Source: an uncultured Collinsella sp. (GTDB taxonomy: Bacteria > Actinomycetota > Coriobacteriia > Coriobacteriales > Coriobacteriaceae). Taken from it: a stretch of 15,511 nt of DNA. Location of the stretch: contig UROR01000040.1 of assembly GCA_900549535.1 (NCBI GenBank), positions 1 through 15,511 of the forward strand, in the 5' to 3' direction. Positions 1-7,658 of the stretch are shown in pieces. The translations under genes were made by a program, and so were the position numbers. The first letter of the stretch is position 1. Each line of letters opens with the position of its first letter. The notes beneath the pieces were generated by a model that was given only the letters and a program-made list of their open reading frames with translations, was not told where the DNA came from and searched no databases.

Positions 1-2121
1 CTCGGAGGCACCATCGGCGCGAGCCGGGGCCTCGGGCTTGTCAAGACGATCGAGCGAGCTCTTGCCGCGATCGTCGACCTCGATGACGACGACCTTGACC
101 TCGTCGCCCACATTGAGGACGTCCTCGACCTTCTCCACGCGGCCCTTGGCGACGCGGGAGATGTGCAGCAGGCCGTCCTTACCGGGCAGCAGGTTGACGA
201 AGGCGCCGAAGGGCTGGATGGAGACCACGCGACCGGTGTACTCCTCGCCCGGCTCGGGAACCTTGATGATGAGCTTAATGCGCTCGACAGCCTGGTCGAC
301 GGACTCGCCGGTGCCGCCGACAAAGACGGTGCCGTCCTCCTGGATGTCGACCGAGGCGCCGGTCTCGTCCTGGATACCGCGGATGACCTTACCGCCGGAA
401 CCGATGACGTCGCGGATCTTGTCGGTCGGAACCTGGATGGAAACGATGCGCGGAGCGGTGCTGCGTGTGGTGTGGCGCGGCTCGGGGATCACATCGAGCA
501 TCTTCTGCAGGATGAAGGCGCGACCCTCCTTGGCCTGCTGCAGGGCGCGGGCCAGGATGTCGAAGGTGAGGCCGGTGGCCTTGTTGTCCATCTGCAGGGC
601 GGTGATGCCCTCGGTGGTGCCGGTGACCTTAAAGTCCATGTCGCCCAGGAAGTCCTCGAGACCCTGGATGTCGGACAGGACCACGGTCTTGCCCTCCTCC
701 TGGATCAGGCCCATGGCGATACCGGAGACCGGGCGCTTAATGGGCACGCCGCCGTCCATAAGGGCGAGCGTGGAGCCGCAGGTCGAAGCCATCGAAGAGG
801 AGCCGTTGGACTCCATGACCTCGGAGACGACGCGGATGGCGTAGGGGAACTCGTTCTCGTCGGGGAGCACCGGAAGCAGGGCGCGCTCGGCAAGGTTGCC
901 GTGGCCGATCTCGCGGCGCTTGGGGCTGCCCATGCGGCCGGTCTCGCCGGTGCAGAACGGCGGGAAGTTGTAGTGGTGCATGTAGCGCTTGCCCTCGGTG
1001 GGCTCGATGGTGTCCAGACGCTGGCCCTCGTTGAGCATGCCGAGCGACAGGACGGAAAGCACCTGGGTCTGGCCACGCTGGAACAGGCCGGAACCATGAA
1101 CGAGCGGCAGGTAGTTGTCCTTCACCATGATGGGACGGATCTCGTCGGCAGCACGGCCGTCGACGCGCTCGCCGGTCTCGACGACCATGGTGCGCATGGC
1201 CTTCTTCTCGAGCTTCTTGAGCGCCACGGGGATCTCGCGCTCCCAAGCGGCCTGCTCCTCCTCGGTGAACTCGGCGCGGATGGACTCCTTCAGAGCCTCG
1301 ACCTTGCCGATACGGGAGAGCTTGTCGGCATCGCGAAGGGCGGCTGCCATCTCGTCGTAGTGGGCGAAGATGCGCTCCTGGACCTCCTCGACGGGCTGGT
1401 CGAGCGGGTACTCCTTCTTGACGATGGGGCCGTTGACCTGCTCCCACTCGGCAACGAACTCGTCCTGAGCCTGGCAGAAGGCAGCAAGGGCCTCCTGGCC
1501 AAACTTCATGGCGGCGAGCATGTCGTCCTCGGAGATCTCCTCGGCGCCGGCCTCGACCATCGAGATGAAGTCGGCAGAGCCGCCCAGCTCCAGGTCCAGA
1601 TCGGAGTTCTCGCGCTCCTCGTAGGTGGGGTTGACGATAAACTCGCCGGTCTCCACGTTACGGCCGATGCGCACGCAGGCAAGCGGGCCCTCGAAGGGCA
1701 CGCCGCCGAGCGTCATGGCCAGGGATGCACCCATGACGTTGATGACATCGAAGGGGTTGACCTGGTCGGCGACGAGCGAGGTGGCGACGATGTGCACCTC
1801 GTTGCGGAAGCCGTCAGGGAAGCTCGGGCGAATCGGACGGTCGATCATGCGCGCGGTGAGCGTGGCCTTCTCGCTGGGACGGCCCTCACGCTTGAGGTAA
1901 CCACCCGGGCAGCGGCCGGCGGCGTACATCTTCTCGTTGAAGTCGACGGTCAGCGGGAAGAAGTCGTAGTTCTTACGCTCCTTGGAGACGACCACGGTGT
2001 CGAGCATCGTGGTGTCGCCCTGCTTGACCAGGCAGGCGCCGGTGGCCTGCTTGGCAAGCTCGCCCGACTCAAAGGTGTAGGTCTTGCCGTACAGCTCAAA
2101 GGTCTTGGATACGAGTGTCAT
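1..2121 (-). CDS. pnp: Polynucleotide phosphorylase (PNPase), 3' end cut by window edge
   Basis: This is the 3'-5' phosphorolytic exoribonuclease of mRNA decay, expected to act as a cytoplasmic trimer. The frame is open from ATG at 2121-2119 to base 1, giving 707 residues with no stop, so the gene continues past the left edge. The start follows a strong AAAGGAG Shine-Dalgarno. The N-terminal RNase PH core begins at once (MTLVSKTFELYGK). The second, catalytic core holds the Asp pair in LEDFLGDMD (D490 and D496, matching E. coli D486 and D492). A KH domain with GSGG at 574-577 follows, then an S1 domain at about 625-695 (GEEYTGRVVSIQPFGAFV). After S1 the sequence becomes a charged, Pro/Ala-rich tail (RLDKPEAPARADG), whose end is not seen. 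It lies just downstream of rpsO, the classical rpsO-pnp pairing. The leader is unusually rich in hairpins, which suggests post-transcriptional control. Confidence 0.97.
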   Translation of the reverse strand, partial: MTLVSKTFELYGKTYTFESGELAKQATGACLVKQGDTTMLDTVVVSKERKNYDFFPLTVDFNEKMYAAGRCPGGYLKREGRPSEKATLTARMIDRPIRPSFPDGFRNEVHIVATSLVADQVNPFDVINVMGASLAMTLGGVPFEGPLACVRIGRNVETGEFIVNPTYEERENSDLDLELGGSADFISMVEAGAEEISEDDMLAAMKFGQEALAAFCQAQDEFVAEWEQVNGPIVKKEYPLDQPVEEVQERIFAHYDEMAAALRDADKLSRIGKVEALKESIRAEFTEEEQAAWEREIPVALKKLEKKAMRTMVVETGERVDGRAADEIRPIMVKDNYLPLVHGSGLFQRGQTQVLSVLSLGMLNEGQRLDTIEPTEGKRYMHHYNFPPFCTGETGRMGSPKRREIGHGNLAERALLPVLPDENEFPYAIRVVSEVMESNGSSSMASTCGSTLALMDGGVPIKRPVSGIAMGLIQEEGKTVVLSDIQGLEDFLGDMDFKVTGTTEGITALQMDNKATGLTFDILARALQQAKEGRAFILQKMLDVIPEPRHTTRSTAPRIVSIQVPTDKIRDVIGSGGKVIRGIQDETGASVDIQEDGTVFVGGTGESVDQAVERIKLIIKVPEPGEEYTGRVVSIQPFGAFVNLLPGKDGLLHISRVAKGRVEKVEDVLNVGDEVKVVVIEVDDRGKSSLDRLDKPEAPARADGASE

Positions 2122-2133
2122 TGTTCTCCTTTA

Positions 2134-2205
2134 CCCCACAGGCCCCTTGCCTGCGGGCTTCTCATGTGACGCAGGCCCCCTGCCCCCGCCACGCTTCAGA
2201 GCGTG
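2134..2205 (-). promoter_or_regulatory. Hairpin-rich leader of pnp
   Basis: Three hairpins lie in tandem between the rpsO terminator and the pnp start. In transcript order they are CACGCT-CUGA-AGCGUG (2190-2205), GCAGG-GGG-CCUGC (2171-2183), and a 9-bp stem CCCGCAGGC/GCCUGUGGG with one G-U pair and a 5-base loop (2135-2157). The last ends only a few bases before the AAAGGAG ribosome binding site. In E. coli the pnp leader is cut by RNase III and controls PNPase autoregulation, so a similar role is plausible here. I see no confident promoter in this stretch, so pnp may depend on read-through from rpsO. The structures come from reading the sequence and have not been computed. Confidence 0.5.
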
Positions 2206-2224
2206 ATTGTTCGCGCCCTTACAC

Positions 2225-2256
2225 AAAAAGAGCGCCCCGCTGCGCAGGACGCTCTT
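2225..2256 (-). terminator. Rho-independent terminator after rpsO
   Basis: On the minus strand a 10-bp stem (AAGAGCGTCC paired with GGGCGCTCTT, one G-T pair) closes a 9-base loop and ends in a run of five T. It begins 14 bases after the rpsO stop codon. It separates rpsO from pnp, so pnp is transcribed either by read-through or from a promoter I could not recognise. Confidence 0.85.
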
Positions 2257-2270
2257 AGCATGTACAAATC

Positions 2271-2549
2271 CTACTGGATGTTGTCGCGGATGCCCAGAGC
2301 CTTGATGAGCTCACGGTACTCGACGATGTCGTTCTTCTTGATGTAGGAGAGAAGACGACGACGACGGCCGACGAGCATAAGCAGGCCACGACGGGTGTGG
2401 AAGTCCTTCTGGTGGGACTTCATGTGCTCGGTCAGCTCCTTGATGCGCTCGGACAGGATGGCGACCTGAACCTTGGGGTTGCCGGTGTCGACCGGGGTGT
2501 TACCGAACTGGGCAGTCAGCTCCGCCTTGCGCTCTTTGGAAACAGTCAT
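2271..2549 (-). CDS. rpsO: 30S ribosomal protein S15
   Basis: S15 is a primary-binding 30S protein that contacts 16S rRNA helices in the platform. The product has 92 residues, close to the usual 89, and shows the full S15 pattern: VQVAILSERIKELTEHMKSHQKDFHTRRGLL and then GRRRRLLSYIKKNDIVEYRELIKALGIR. The start chosen is ATG at 2549-2547 (MTVSKERKAEL), 7 bases after AAAGGTG. A longer frame reaching 2645 adds residues unlike S15 and is rejected. The gene follows recO after a 138-base gap holding a possible promoter and alternative hairpins, and it ends at a clear terminator before pnp. S15 often represses its own mRNA, and the leader here could serve that purpose. Confidence 0.97.
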   Translation of the reverse strand: MTVSKERKAELTAQFGNTPVDTGNPKVQVAILSERIKELTEHMKSHQKDFHTRRGLLMLVGRRRRLLSYIKKNDIVEYRELIKALGIRDNIQ

Positions 2550-2687
2550 TGTTTCACCTTTCGTTTTGCGTCGCCCACGGGCGACTCGATTCGCCTCGGA
2601 CTGGGAAGCCGCCGGTGGAGCGAACAACCAAGGTCGAGGTACCAACAGGTCGGTATGTTACCACAAGCAGCCCGCGCCTGCGCATCA
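2550..2687 (-). promoter_or_regulatory. rpsO promoter region and structured leader
   Basis: A candidate -10 box TAACAT lies at 2655-2660 (minus strand, in GTGGTAACATACC). No good -35 is seen. The leader would be about 100 nt long. Near its end are two overlapping inverted repeats that cannot form together: GGCGA-ATCGAG-TCGCC at 2580-2595, and the stronger GTCGCCCGTGGGCGAC at 2570-2585 (6-7 bp). Both use the same GTCGCC bases. The second ends about 14 bases before the Shine-Dalgarno AAAGGTG. This resembles a switch controlling S15 translation, but binding by S15 is an inference. Confidence 0.45.
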
Positions 2688-3437
2688 TCACCGACCCAAC
2701 ATGAATTCCATCGCGCGGAGGCGCTGGTCGGTGTGCGTCGCAGCCCAAACATGCGAAAGCCCGAGCAGGAATGCCGCCGTATGCGGGTCGATTCGCTCGG
2801 CCATGAGCGCATCGAAGGTCATGGACATGAGGGCGCGCAGCCATGCGGTCTCACCGGTCGACACCAGTTCGGCACCTGGAACGCTCGACGCGCACGACCC
2901 GCACATGAGGCCGCCCGCCTGGGGCGAAAAATACGACAGCATGGGGTCTCCGCACAGCACACAGGCCGAAAAATCGGGACGATAGCCAACGTGCGATAGC
3001 AGCTTAAAGACATATGCCGCCACAAGTAGGTCCATATGTGCCGTGTCAAGCCCGCTGCCCACCAGGGCAAGCGCTCGCTGCGTTATGGCAAAGGTAAACG
3101 GGTCCTCGGCGTCCTCGAACGAGCACACGCGCGCGACCTCGGCGATCGCGCTTGCGGCGCAGGTCGACTCGTAATCGGGCGCAGCGCCGAGCGGCGCCTC
3201 CATAAGCTCGGCCTGAGAAACCACGTCGAGTGACCGTCCATGTGCGAGCAGCATATCGACCGTACAGAACAGCTCGCAGCGCGCAGCCAGGCGTCCGCCG
3301 GGTTTGCGGGCGCCCTTTGCCACTGCACGAACCTGTCGTCCCCGCTCGTCAAGCATCGTCAAGATCAAGTCGGTCTCTTTGAGCTTCGTCTTGTCGAGGA
3401 CGAGCACCTTGGTGCGATATGTCCGGGAGCCTGCCAT
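2688..3437 (-). CDS. recO: DNA repair protein RecO
   Basis: RecO works with RecR (and RecF) to load RecA onto SSB-coated single-stranded DNA during recombinational repair. The 249-residue product has the N-terminal OB-fold region (YRTKVLVLDKTKLKETDLILTMLDERGR, then VAKGARKPGGRL) and a helical C-terminal half with a complete four-cysteine zinc site: C159-x2-C162 (CVLCGDP) and C179-x2-C182 (CGSC). Length matches the family. The ATG start at 3437 is 15 bases after the era stop. The Shine-Dalgarno AAGGA overlaps that stop (TAAGGA), so translation is probably coupled to era. No terminator is visible after recO. Confidence 0.95.
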   Translation of the reverse strand: MAGSRTYRTKVLVLDKTKLKETDLILTMLDERGRQVRAVAKGARKPGGRLAARCELFCTVDMLLAHGRSLDVVSQAELMEAPLGAAPDYESTCAASAIAEVARVCSFEDAEDPFTFAITQRALALVGSGLDTAHMDLLVAAYVFKLLSHVGYRPDFSACVLCGDPMLSYFSPQAGGLMCGSCASSVPGAELVSTGETAWLRALMSMTFDALMAERIDPHTAAFLLGLSHVWAATHTDQRLRAMEFMLGR

Positions 3438-3452
3438 GCGCGCCGCGCGTCC

Positions 3453-4484
3453 TTAGTCCTCGGCGTTGTAGCCAAAGCGGCGAATCTGGGCCTCGTCGTC
3501 ACGCCAGCCGGCCTTGACCTTCACGTCCAGCTCCAAAAAGACCTGCGTGCCAAAGATGCGCTCAAGATCCCGACGGGCGTCGATACCGATATGCTTGATC
3601 ATCTCGCCGCCCTTACCGATGATGATGCCCTTTTGGCCCTCGCGCTCGACGTAAATGGTGGCGTGCACGCGCAGCACCTTCTTGGTCTGCTCGAGCGCAT
3701 CGCAGATCACGCCAACGGAGTGCGGAATCTCATCACGGGTGCGGCGCAAGACCTTCTCGCGCACAAACTCGGCAACAAGCGTTTCGTCGGAAGCGTCGGT
3801 ACCCATATCCTCGGGGAACCAACGCGGACCCTCGGGCAAAAAGTGCGCAACGGTCTCGATGAAGGCATCGACGTTGAAGTTCTTGACCGACGACGTCACG
3901 ATCTCGTCGTCATATTCCATGAGCTCGTGGGCGGCCTTAAGCTGCTCCATGACCTGTGCGGGGTCGGCCTCATCGGCCTTTGTGAGCACCAAGACCTTCT
4001 TGGAACGGGCATTCTTGACGCGCTCGGCAACCCAGGCATCTCCCCTGCCAATGGGCTTGGTGGCATCAATTAAAAACGCGACGACGTCGACATCGTTCAA
4101 CTCGAACAGTGCGCTCTTGTTGAGCTCGGACCCCAGGCCGTCCTTGGGCTTATGAATACCCGGGGTATCGACAAAAACCAGCTGGTAGCCGGGACGGTTG
4201 ACGACAGCGCGCATGCGGCGGCGGGTCGTCTGGGCCACCGGCGAGGTGATGGCAACCTTTTTGCCGTAGCAGGCGTTGAGCAGCGTAGACTTACCGGCGT
4301 TGGGACGACCGACCAGGGCCACAAAGCCGCTGCGGAAACCGGGCTCCACGTCGCCAAAGCCCGCGAGGTTGTCGTCCTCGTCGCACAGGGCGTCGAGCTC
4401 CTCATCGCTCATGCCCTCAAACGGGTCGAACTCCTCGGCCTCGTCATCCAAAATCTCATCGATAGGCTGCATATTGTCGGACAT
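3453..4484 (-). CDS. era: GTPase Era with acidic N-terminal extension
   Basis: Era is a 16S rRNA-binding GTPase needed for 30S maturation. The 343-residue product shows G1 GRPNAGKS (59-66), G3 DTPG (106-109) and G4 TKAD (168-171, with Thr where the classical NKxD has Asn). SSV (198-200) is the G5 candidate. A C-terminal KH domain carries GKGG at 290-293. Era proteins are usually about 300 residues, with G1 near residue 10-20. Here about 50 residues precede it, rich in Asp and Glu (EILDDEAEEFDPFEG, then ALCDEDDN). The start is ATG at 4484, 7 bases after AAAGGG. That Shine-Dalgarno overlaps the dgkA stop (TAGAAAGGG). Adjacent recO and ybeY are common partners in this cluster. Confidence 0.97.
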   Translation of the reverse strand: MSDNMQPIDEILDDEAEEFDPFEGMSDEELDALCDEDDNLAGFGDVEPGFRSGFVALVGRPNAGKSTLLNACYGKKVAITSPVAQTTRRRMRAVVNRPGYQLVFVDTPGIHKPKDGLGSELNKSALFELNDVDVVAFLIDATKPIGRGDAWVAERVKNARSKKVLVLTKADEADPAQVMEQLKAAHELMEYDDEIVTSSVKNFNVDAFIETVAHFLPEGPRWFPEDMGTDASDETLVAEFVREKVLRRTRDEIPHSVGVICDALEQTKKVLRVHATIYVEREGQKGIIIGKGGEMIKHIGIDARRDLERIFGTQVFLELDVKVKAGWRDDEAQIRRFGYNAED

Positions 4485-4496
4485 GGGAATCCCTTT

Positions 4497-4874
4497 CTAA
4501 ATAAAGCCGAGCGCGTGGGCAAATACCAGCACGCCCACAATCGCGGCGGTGATGGAAAGTACGTATACAGAGGCGGCGGCGATGTCCTTCGCACGCTTGG
4601 CCAGCGGATGGAGCTCCTGGGTCGCCAGGTCGACGATGGCCTCCATAGCGGTGTTGCACAGCTCGCCGTGAATCACCAGGCCACAACAGATGATAATCGT
4701 GGCCCACTCGGCAATGTCGAGCCCCACGACGCAGCCGGCAATGACGGTGCACACGCCCGCAATGAGCATGACCTTAATGTTGCGCTCGGTCTTGACGGCG
4801 GTGACGAAGCCCTCCATGGCGTAGGAAAACGACTTTAAGAAGGACGGATGGTCCTTGTTCGATCCGGGAATCAT
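4497..4874 (-). CDS. dgkA: Diacylglycerol/undecaprenol kinase, DgkA type
   Basis: This is a small integral membrane lipid kinase that phosphorylates diacylglycerol or, in Gram-positive relatives, undecaprenol. Which substrate it uses here cannot be told from sequence. The 125-residue product has three likely membrane helices at about 33-51, 56-72 and 97-120. The family signature is E71-L-C-N74-T-A-M-E78, holding the metal and ATP-binding residues. The start is ATG at 4874, behind TAGGAG, in which the TAG is the ybeY stop codon, so the two genes are probably translationally coupled. It lies between ybeY and era, the usual place for this gene in Gram-positive bacteria. Confidence 0.95.
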   Translation of the reverse strand: MIPGSNKDHPSFLKSFSYAMEGFVTAVKTERNIKVMLIAGVCTVIAGCVVGLDIAEWATIIICCGLVIHGELCNTAMEAIVDLATQELHPLAKRAKDIAAASVYVLSITAAIVGVLVFAHALGFI

Positions 4875-4883
4875 AGACGGCTC

Positions 4884-5393
4884 CTAGTCGTGGGCGTGGT
4901 TGGTGATGGGGCCGACGTGGACTAGCTTAGGGTCCTCGCCGCGCTCGAGCGCCAGATCGCGCAGGATGGCGTCCTCGCGGGCCTCCATGACCTCGGCCTC
5001 GTCGTCCTCGATGTGGTCATAGCCCAGCAGGTGCAGCATGCCGTGTACGAGCATCAGACGGCACTCGTCAGCGGGGCTATTGCCAAAACCGGGGGCCTGA
5101 CGGGCAATAACCTGCGGGGCCAAGATAATATCGCCGAGCTCGAGCGTCTCATCGGCGGGAATGTCATCGTCAAAGGCCGAATCGCACTCAAACGAGAGCA
5201 CATCGGTGGTGCGGTCGATACCGCGCCACTCGTGGTTGAGCTCATGCATCTCGTCCTCATCGACATACGAAAGGGAAATCTCGACTTCACGTTCAACGCC
5301 CTCGGCGTCAAGCACAACCTCGCAGATGTGCTCCACCTCCTGCGCGTCGAGCAGCGTATCGAGCTCGGCATCGTTGCTGATCAATACACTCAA
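4884..5393 (-). CDS. ybeY: Endoribonuclease YbeY, rRNA maturation factor
   Basis: YbeY is a zinc-dependent single-strand endoribonuclease involved in 16S rRNA 3' end maturation and ribosome quality control. The 169-residue product carries the metal motif H117-x3-H121-x5-H127 (HGMLHLLGYDH) and the conserved RTTDVLSFE segment (R61), both diagnostic. The start is TTG at 5393-5391. It overlaps the phoH stop in the sequence TTGA and sits 7 bases after AAAGGTG, which lies inside phoH. The overlap suggests coupled translation. The phoH-ybeY pair is widely conserved. The short tail after the catalytic domain ends in NHAHD. Confidence 0.96.
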   Translation of the reverse strand: MSVLISNDAELDTLLDAQEVEHICEVVLDAEGVEREVEISLSYVDEDEMHELNHEWRGIDRTTDVLSFECDSAFDDDIPADETLELGDIILAPQVIARQAPGFGNSPADECRLMLVHGMLHLLGYDHIEDDEAEVMEAREDAILRDLALERGEDPKLVHVGPITNHAHD

Positions 5394-6376
5394 CGGGACA
5401 CCTTTCGGTCACGTACGCGTTTCTCGCGCACATCATCATAAGTATCGTATGCCTCGACGATACGACCCACCAGGGCATGGCGCACAACGTCGGCGCGCTC
5501 CAGGTGCGCAAACGCCACATCGTCGACACGGCCCAAAATCTTCTCGACATCCGCCAAGCCACCGCGACGACCCACCAGGTCTCGCTGACTCAGGTCGCCG
5601 GTAATCACGAACTTGGAGTTAAAGCCCAAGCGCGTCAGGAACATCTTCATCTGCTCGGGCGTGGTATTTTGCGCCTCGTCGAGCACCACGAAGGCATCGC
5701 TCAGCGTGCGGCCGCGCATGTAGGCAAGCGGGGCGATCTCGATCACGCCGCGCTCCATAAGCTCATCGGTGCGCTCGCGATCCATCATGTCAAAAAGGGC
5801 GTCGTAGAGCGGACGCATGTAGGGATCGATCTTTTCCTCGAGGGTGCCGGGCAAAAAGCCCAGGTTCTCCCCCGCCTCGACAACCGGACGCGTCAAGATC
5901 AGACGGCCCACCTCGTGGCGCTTGAGCGCGGCAACGGCGAGCGCCATGGCCAGATAGGTCTTACCGGTGCCGGCAGGACCCAGGCCAAACGTGATGGTAT
6001 GCGAGCGAATGGCATCCACATAGCGCTTTTGGCCGAGCGTCTTGGGGCGAATGGCACGGCCGCGATACGAAAGCAGCACGTCATCGCGAAGCGACGTAGC
6101 CTCATGCTCACCGTCGCGCAAGACGGCTAGGCAGCGAGAGACATCGTCGGCAGACAGCGTGCGCCCGGCGGCCGCCTCGCGAAAAGCGTGTTCGAAAAAA
6201 CGCGCCACGAGTTCGACCTCGTCCGGGTCGCCGCTCACGGCGATGCTATCGCCACGGGCGACCACATGGGCGCGAACCAAGCTCTCGAGCGCACGAAGGA
6301 CGCCGTCGCCGGCGCCCAAAACGCACGAGGGATCGATTCCCTCGGGAACGGTAAGTCTAATCTTCGAGGCTTCCAT
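5390..6376 (-). CDS. phoH: PhoH-like ATPase
   Basis: This is a P-loop NTPase of the PhoH/YbeZ family, a putative RNA helicase-like partner of YbeY in rRNA processing. The 328-residue product has Walker A GPAGTGKT (133-140), the PhoH motif LTRPVVEAGENLGFLPGTLEEK (about 161-182), Walker B VVLDEAQN (230-237) and sensor-like TGDLSQRD (259-266). The start chosen is ATG at 6376 (MEASKIRLTVPEG), directly behind GGGAGG, though the spacing is short at 3 bases. Longer in-frame starts up to 6481 would lie well inside mtaB and lack family similarity. The gene overlaps the mtaB 3' end by 20 bases and the ybeY start by 4. Confidence 0.93.
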   Translation of the reverse strand: MEASKIRLTVPEGIDPSCVLGAGDGVLRALESLVRAHVVARGDSIAVSGDPDEVELVARFFEHAFREAAAGRTLSADDVSRCLAVLRDGEHEATSLRDDVLLSYRGRAIRPKTLGQKRYVDAIRSHTITFGLGPAGTGKTYLAMALAVAALKRHEVGRLILTRPVVEAGENLGFLPGTLEEKIDPYMRPLYDALFDMMDRERTDELMERGVIEIAPLAYMRGRTLSDAFVVLDEAQNTTPEQMKMFLTRLGFNSKFVITGDLSQRDLVGRRGGLADVEKILGRVDDVAFAHLERADVVRHALVGRIVEAYDTYDDVREKRVRDRKVSR

Positions 6377-7649
6377 GAACCTCCCTGTGTGCATGGACCA
6401 AGCCGGAATCATCGACTCCGATGATAGCAACATCGAGCAGGCACGGGGCTGTAAGTCCAAAGGTATCGTCAAGACGGGCATGATGGAACGAGCCGAGCGT
6501 CAGGTTGTCACCATACTCGAGCACGGCACGCTCGACCGTGCCCACGCGACGACGAGCGTCGGCAATAGCGAGCTCCTGTGCGGCGGCCCGCATACGGCGG
6601 CTGCGCTCGGCCATAACCTCGGGCGGTACCTGGTCGGGCATGTCGGCAGCAAGGGTACCGGGACGCTTGCTGTAGCGGAACACGTGCATACGCGAAAAGC
6701 CGACGCGACGGCACAGCGCCAGCGACTCCTCGAACTCATCGTCCGTCTCGCCGGGGAAGCCGACGATGACATCGCACGAAAGAGACACCTGGGGCAAGTT
6801 GGCGCGAATCATGCGCACCGTGTCCTCAAAGGCCTCAGCGCTATAGGGACGGCCCATGCGATGCAGGGTCGCCGTGCAGCCGGACTGCACGGGCAGGTGC
6901 AAAAACGGGGCGATACGCTGCGGATAGCGTGCCATAACCGTAAGCAGACGCTCAGAGATATCCATGGGCTCGACCGAGGAAATGCGCACATGCGGAATAG
7001 ACGTGCGCTCCATGATGGCCTCGAGAAGCTCATCGATCTCAACGTGTTCGTCTGTCGCGCTCTTGCCATCGTAGGCACCCAGGTTCACACCGGTCAGCAC
7101 CACCTCGGGCACGCCGGCCTCCTGGGCCTCGCGAACTTGCTCGAGCACGGACTCGACGGGCACGGAGCGCTCGGGGCCGCGTGCCTTCCACACAATGCAA
7201 TAGGTGCAGCGATGGTTGCAGCCGTCCTGAATCTTCACGCCCAGGCGAGAGCGGCCGAGCGCATCGACCACCTCGCCATCGCTGCAGGCGGGAACGCTAT
7301 CGGACTCAACGCCCAGCACCTCACAGACACGTTCGGCGACATCGATCTTGGACGGCTCGGCGATCACGCGATCCGAAAGTTCCAACAGCTCCTCGGGATG
7401 CAAATTGACCACGCATCCGGTCACGACCACATAGGGCTCATTTGGATGGGCCAGCGCATGACGGACGGCCTTACGGGTCTTGGCCTCGGCCTCTCCCGTC
7501 ACGGCACAGGTATTGATAACGATCAGATCAGCGTCCTGTGGCTCCACCATCGCAAAGCCCAGGCGCATAAGATCGGCAGTGATACGGTCGGACTCAACCC
7601 GGTTGACACGGCAACCGAGGTTGAGGACGGAAATATGGGGTGCGAGCAC
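6357..7649 (-). CDS. mtaB: tRNA methylthiotransferase MtaB (t6A to ms2t6A)
   Basis: This is a radical SAM methylthiotransferase, of the MtaB/YqeV subgroup, that adds a methylthio group to t6A at position 37 of ANN-decoding tRNAs. The 430-residue product has the N-terminal UPF0004 domain with C13, C48 and C79 binding the auxiliary Fe-S cluster (LGCRVN, NTCAVT, TGC). The radical SAM motif is C144-x3-C148-x2-C151 (DGCNHRCTYC), followed by SSVEP, HLPVQSG and GFPGET. A TRAM-like tail is short. MtaB is preferred over MiaB from the LGCRVNRVES start and from the dnaJ-mtaB neighbourhood. The start is GTG at 7649 behind AAGGAG, which overlaps the dnaJ stop (TAAGGAG). Confidence 0.92.
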   Translation of the reverse strand: MLAPHISVLNLGCRVNRVESDRITADLMRLGFAMVEPQDADLIVINTCAVTGEAEAKTRKAVRHALAHPNEPYVVVTGCVVNLHPEELLELSDRVIAEPSKIDVAERVCEVLGVESDSVPACSDGEVVDALGRSRLGVKIQDGCNHRCTYCIVWKARGPERSVPVESVLEQVREAQEAGVPEVVLTGVNLGAYDGKSATDEHVEIDELLEAIMERTSIPHVRISSVEPMDISERLLTVMARYPQRIAPFLHLPVQSGCTATLHRMGRPYSAEAFEDTVRMIRANLPQVSLSCDVIVGFPGETDDEFEESLALCRRVGFSRMHVFRYSKRPGTLAADMPDQVPPEVMAERSRRMRAAAQELAIADARRRVGTVERAVLEYGDNLTLGSFHHARLDDTFGLTAPCLLDVAIIGVDDSGLVHAHREVHGSLED

Positions 7650-7658
7650 GCGGGCTCC

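Noticed and set aside
4014..4025. Broken G4 motif in Era (TKAD for NKxD)
   Set aside because: Thr in this place is an accepted variant in the family, and all other motifs are intact, so it is not evidence of an inactive protein.
6377..6481. Longer phoH start adding about 35 residues
   Set aside because: The extra part lies inside mtaB, is unlike PhoH, and ATG 6376 has GGGAGG directly upstream.
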